A stretch of DNA of 24,131 bases, taken from the NCBI GenBank assembly GCA_009602725.1, contig WELB01000137.1, positions 104,959 through 129,089 on the forward strand, read 5' to 3'. Position 1 is the stretch's first letter. Each line of letters starts with the position of its first letter. The position numbers and the translations under genes were made by a program. This document shows positions 20,179 through 24,131 of the stretch, piece after piece. The DNA is from Spirogloea muscicola (lineage: Eukaryota > Streptophyta > Zygnematophyceae > Spirogloeales > Spirogloeaceae). The notes beneath the pieces are model-generated. The model was not told the DNA's origin and did no database searches. It worked only from the letters and a program-made list of their open reading frames with translations.

Positions 20179-20560
20179 AGGCTTCAAGCGGCAATCGAAA
20201 TGCAAAGAGCCCGGCCTGTTTCCCTCCAGTAGCTTGTGAGAGAGGCCATTGCAAAGTGCAGTGGTGTAGGCTCCACTTGTTGCTCCAGCGCTTTTTGCCT
20301 CTTTGAAGCTTGTCCATTCTTTTCGGGCTGGTTGTTCACAGCCCTCGCCCCCTTATGGGAGAGCCACTTCTCTTTCTCCTCTAAGATGAGGTACTACCTC
20401 CTTGTCAAATTAACATCTCAGAATCACAAGCAGGAGAAGAGAATGACATTGATGGCAGGCACTTGAGGTGGAGGACAATTAGGGGCAATTTGACAGGGCA
20501 TCTGCCCACTGGGGCACCTGCCTTGCTTTCCAAAAGCTTTCAATAATGAATAAATCTGAT
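20179..20560. other. Spacer between convergent genes
   Basis: The stop codons of the Rxt3-domain gene (+) and the EGY2-like gene (-) bracket this stretch, which should hold both 3' UTRs. Nothing else is recognisable in it. Confidence 0.6.
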
Positions 20561-23500
20561 TTAGAAGAGAGGTGACCCTAACCCAATGCCGAGATCTTCT
20601 GCAAGACCCTCCCAGATGGGAAGGAGTGTAAGAATGACAAGAATGAGAACGGAGACAAACCCGGCCTGCCTTACCTTTCCAACCTCCGTCACGTCATTCA
20701 AAGCTGGCCGTTCCGGATTTCTCTGCACACGAGCAATCCTCATGTAAGCAGCCGCTGTAGCTGGCATGGTCGGCATAGCCCTAATGGGGGATTGAGAGCA
20801 GCACATTTGACAAGCAAGGCTGCACTTGATGGTCCTCAAAAGCTGTTAAATATCTTGTGCTTGTTCCAATCATAGTCTACATTTTCTTACTTGGACAATG
20901 AGGATATACAAACCCCATGGTAAAGCGAGAGTTCCTCCAAGCTGCAATAAGAACCACAATGGAAAGTGGAGTTGAGAGGAGCGCACATATCAAGGACGGG
21001 GATAGATGAGAGCCTGGAGCATGCCTCAGTATTGCGATTGTGCAGATGAGAGAGAATGTTCCTAAAAAGATATAATAAGTAGCTCCTGCTTCTGCACACT
21101 TACCACTCCAAGGCCCAGTAATAAATACGTCACTAAGCTTGACACGCTAAGAGCCACCTTCCCAAAAGCAGCCTGCCTCACCAGCACAAACCAGACCAAT
21201 GTCAACAACAACAATCGTAAGGACTGATTGATGGCAATGACAAGCTTTCCAATTCAATCAGGTGATGCTACCCTTGGCTGCTATATCTGTAGTATGCATC
21301 CATGACATCGGAAAATACCTGCATACCCCTGCCTCCATCCAAGCAGCCCACGGGCAACAGGTTGAAAGCTGTGGTGGTGAGCCCACACCTGCCAAAGTGC
21401 ACAATGATGCACAGTGCATCAGCGCAGGACACTGACCAGAATATGCTGGTGTGCTAAGGGCTCAATTGCTCAATAAAAAGAGCTGCCTGCAGACTGCACA
21501 TATGCTGGAGAACTGAGGCCAGCAGACAAGATCATCTGGAAGATACCAGCCTGCGATGACCAGTGGGTGTATAGCCACTGTTGCCGCGTGCATTACACTG
21601 TCGCGAGAGCAGGAACACAGATTGTAATGACTAAGGTGCACCATGCCGTTCACAAGCCACCTTGTCCTTGGAAAGCAATGAGGAGCATGACAAGCATGGC
21701 TAGAGATTGTGTTGTATAAAGGAGCAGAGGGCTGAGAATGTACTCGTAGCCAAATGCAGCCCTGGAGGCGAGGCCAAGAAGAAGAGAGCCCTGGAATAGG
21801 AGCGACGGCACTTGTACTAATTGCTCTGCGGCCTCTGGCGATTTTGACAGCCCAAGGCCTACGCCAAACATGGCAACCGAGAGAAGCGCTCCAGCCAGAG
21901 GCCCTGCCAGCGACACGTCAAATTTGGCAGTCCTGTCTGGGCATGTAGACTTGAACTGCAAAGCAAGCAAGGCAAGTGTGAGTATGAGACAATGCTTGCG
22001 TCTTGCAAAGGCACAATACATGCAAGCTCAGGCTTGTAGGGACATGCAGCTGATCACTTGTGCACCTGAGTTATGGCTCCGAAGCTGCCCAAGGTGATGT
22101 TTGGAATGAGGTAAGGAATGCCCATGCGAATCTTTCTGGGGGCAGCTGCCAGCCTGTGGCCAAGCTCCTGCTCAAACAAGGAAGCGGCATGCGGGGATGT
22201 TGGGCTGGAGAGGATGCAGAGTCCTTGTGACACAAATGGAGTGGGTAAGATGTGCTCAAGCACTTAAGCAGCACGTAAGCATAGAGAGACAGGAGGGAGG
22301 AGTGGATGGGGGGTCTAACGTGGAAGAGCTGGACACCAAAGATGGCGTATGCAAGGGGCAGGGCGTCCTCCACAAAGGGCAGCAAAACCTGCAGGTCTGG
22401 GGGCTCCATGCTCTCCGGATTGGGGCTCGTGAAATAAGTGACAACCTCTGGCGGTAGCCGCGAGATCTGGCATGCTCAGGTAAACAAGCGAGCAAGGACC
22501 ATGACAAGACGATCTCTCCGAAGATCTTGGCATTGAGAATCAGCCTGGCATGCCATAGGCCTCAAGAAAGAAGGAAGCAAGTACATCGCTGGCACCCGAA
22601 TCCTGACCCTCCCTCAAAGCGACTTGCCAGGCGGAACTATACGAGCTGCAACAAGTCGCCTCATACGCAGGCTGTTGACACCTGTGAGCAGCACATGTGG
22701 CTGCTGGCAAAGCCTTCTGACCAAGCAGCCGCTTTTCTCTGAGCGTTGGGCTGCAGTGCATGCCTGCCAGGGACTCCCCATACCTGCGAGGCAAGCCCCA
22801 ACTCCAGGCACGAGCCAGCGGTGAGGGCGAACAGAATAGTGGCGATGATGTACTGCCATACTCGTGTGTTGCCGGCCTGCGACACCTCCTTCCTCAGCAG
22901 CAAGAAGCTGACGCGCGGCCCCCCCCGCGAATCACGCTCCTCCGCATTCGGCTCCTCCACCATGAACAGGTCATACTTGCTGGGCATGAGCTCCTCCATG
23001 CCACGTTGCAAGTTGCTGTAGACCTCCTCGCGCTTTGCCCGCAGATTGCCCAGCAGCAGCACCCCTGGCGATGGCAGCCCGGGCTCCTGACTCAGGAACG
23101 CGGTGCGAACCTACGAGGAGGACTGGCAGCGCCAGGTCGTTTGCAACACAGTGAATTGCACATCTGGGTCCCTGATCCACAGTGCGCAGACGCGACGTTG
23201 CACGGCCCGAGGCCACTGACCTTCGCCAGAGTCCCCAAAGGGCTCCTGCCCGGTCACCCAGAACGACGTGTACCCGAATACCTTCTCCTTGAGCAGCTTC
23301 ACGTCCTCCTGGTCCACCTGCAACCCCATTGCAGTGCATCACGCGTCCGTCCGCTCAGCATTGCCGGAGAAGAGAGACAGCAGCAGGGTCTCTTCGAGGC
23401 CATTTCAATTGCACGAAAGCGGTAGCGAGCTGCTCGTGCACGGAACTGTCTTAGGTGCGCCACAGAAGCCAGCTGCTCAACCAACAGCCGTTCAAGTGGG

Positions 23501-24131
23501 GGAGGGCTGGAAGGCGCAGCGTCCAGCCGCGCGTATCATCCACGTATCTCAGGCGTGGCGGGCATCATACGTGTACAAGCGGCCGAGGAGTGGCTGGCTC
23601 TTGACTGAAGTGGCTGAATTGAAGCCAGGCAGGGGCACCAACGGTGAGCAGTAGCACACCTTTTCGGGCCCCAGGAGCTCCATGACCGAGAAGGAGTCGT
23701 ACTGCACGGGCGCGGCAGCCGGCGCGTCGCCGCCGCCGGCCTTGCCGGCGCCGCCCGGGCCGGCAGCGGCGTTGCCGGCGGCATCCTCCCGGCTGGGCTC
23801 CTCTGTGGCAGTGGTGGCCGTCGTGGACTTGCTGCTGCCGTCGCCCTTGTCCCCCTCGCCGCCATCCTCGCCTGCGCCGGCCCCGCGTGCTGCGAAGCTG
23901 AGGCACTGCAGGAGGCCCGGCAGGCAATGCCAGCGGACGTTGGGGAGCCGCTGACCGCCAGCTCACCCGAGGAGCAGCGCACGCGGGAGTGGGGCCGCGG
24001 CAGCCGGGCGGGGCGTAGGGCGCTGCTGCGCCAGGCGGAGGAGAGGGGCTGGCGGGAGGCGCAGCTGAGCTGCGCGGCGCCCGCCAGCGGCAGGCGAGGT
24101 GCGAAGCCGGTGCGCCGCTGCCGCGGCGCGG
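20561..24131 (-). CDS. EGY2: EGY2-like chloroplast site-2 metalloprotease (M50), N-terminus off edge
   Basis: Twelve minus-strand exons join in phase: 24131-23967, 23871-23660, 23317-23221, 23064-22784, 22466-22320, 22167-22066, 21955-21744, 21597-21547, 21388-21319, 21172-21104, 20941-20891 and 20722-20561 (stop TAA). That is about 539 codons. The first exon is Arg/Ser/Ala-rich like a chloroplast transit peptide, followed by an acidic Gly/Ala-rich stretch. The EGY2-type soluble domain follows (SFSVMELLGPEK, FGYTSFWVTGQEPFGD, GPRVSFLLLRKEVSQ), then several membrane helices. The zinc motif HELGH is intact, as are PYLIPNITLGSFGAITQ, MHAATVAIHPLVIAGW and LLPVGCLDGGR (third zinc ligand Asp). The C-terminus LNDVTEVGK..LTLLPIWEGLAEDLGIGL also matches EGY2. 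EGY proteins cleave within thylakoid membranes; EGY2 needs no ATP. The start codon lies beyond the right edge. Confidence 0.92.

Noticed and set aside
22971-23342. A longer third or fourth exon of the EGY2-like gene using the acceptor CTCGTAG near 23112
   Set aside because: From the end of exon 3 it gives the wrong phase. The acceptor TCGCCAG before 23064 keeps phase and yields GEGVLLLGNLRAKRE as in the family.

Overview
This window is nuclear DNA from a GC-rich green alga, most likely a trebouxiophyte (an inference from gene content and structure). Genes are closely packed, sit on both strands, and are split by many short introns with GT..AG ends and TGCAG-type acceptors. Exons are rich in G/C at third codon positions, while introns and spacers are richer in A/T. 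Several products are plant-type: an EGY2-like chloroplast site-2 protease, an AS8-like glycine-rich membrane protein, and an MGST3-type MAPEG enzyme. All exon joins below were worked out by hand from splice sites, reading phase and family similarity; none is backed by transcripts.

Layout. At 1-1606 (+) is the 3' part of a two-RRM RNA-binding protein. At 2038-4894 (-) is a complete nine-exon mitochondrial carrier of the MME1/mcfE/SAM-carrier type. From about 5687 to 8285 lies a decayed F-box/leucine-rich-repeat gene and a second, inverted copy of its LRR part. Together they form an imperfect palindrome of about 2.3 kb with only 15 bases between the arms. From 8286 to 9884 there is no confident gene, only a faint retroelement-like remnant. 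At 9885-11626 (-) is a five-exon phytanoyl-CoA dioxygenase-like gene. It shares a divergent promoter region with a five-exon S26-peptidase-fold gene at 12344-14096 (+), whose catalytic Ser and Lys are both replaced. After a 1.4 kb spacer comes an AS8-like gene at 15538-16106 (-). One recognisable MGST3 exon (16407-16482, +) follows among CCG tracts, then a single N at 16610. After the N, an Rxt3-domain gene (16611-20178, +) starts already in frame. The window ends with an EGY2-like gene (20561-24131, -) whose transit peptide runs off the edge.

The genes do not form a pathway; this is an ordinary housekeeping neighbourhood. The unusual elements are the inverted F-box/LRR duplication (a possible hairpin-RNA source), the S26-fold protein without its catalytic dyad, the probable assembly break at the N, and an Rxt3-type chromatin protein in a green alga with an unexplained frame jump.
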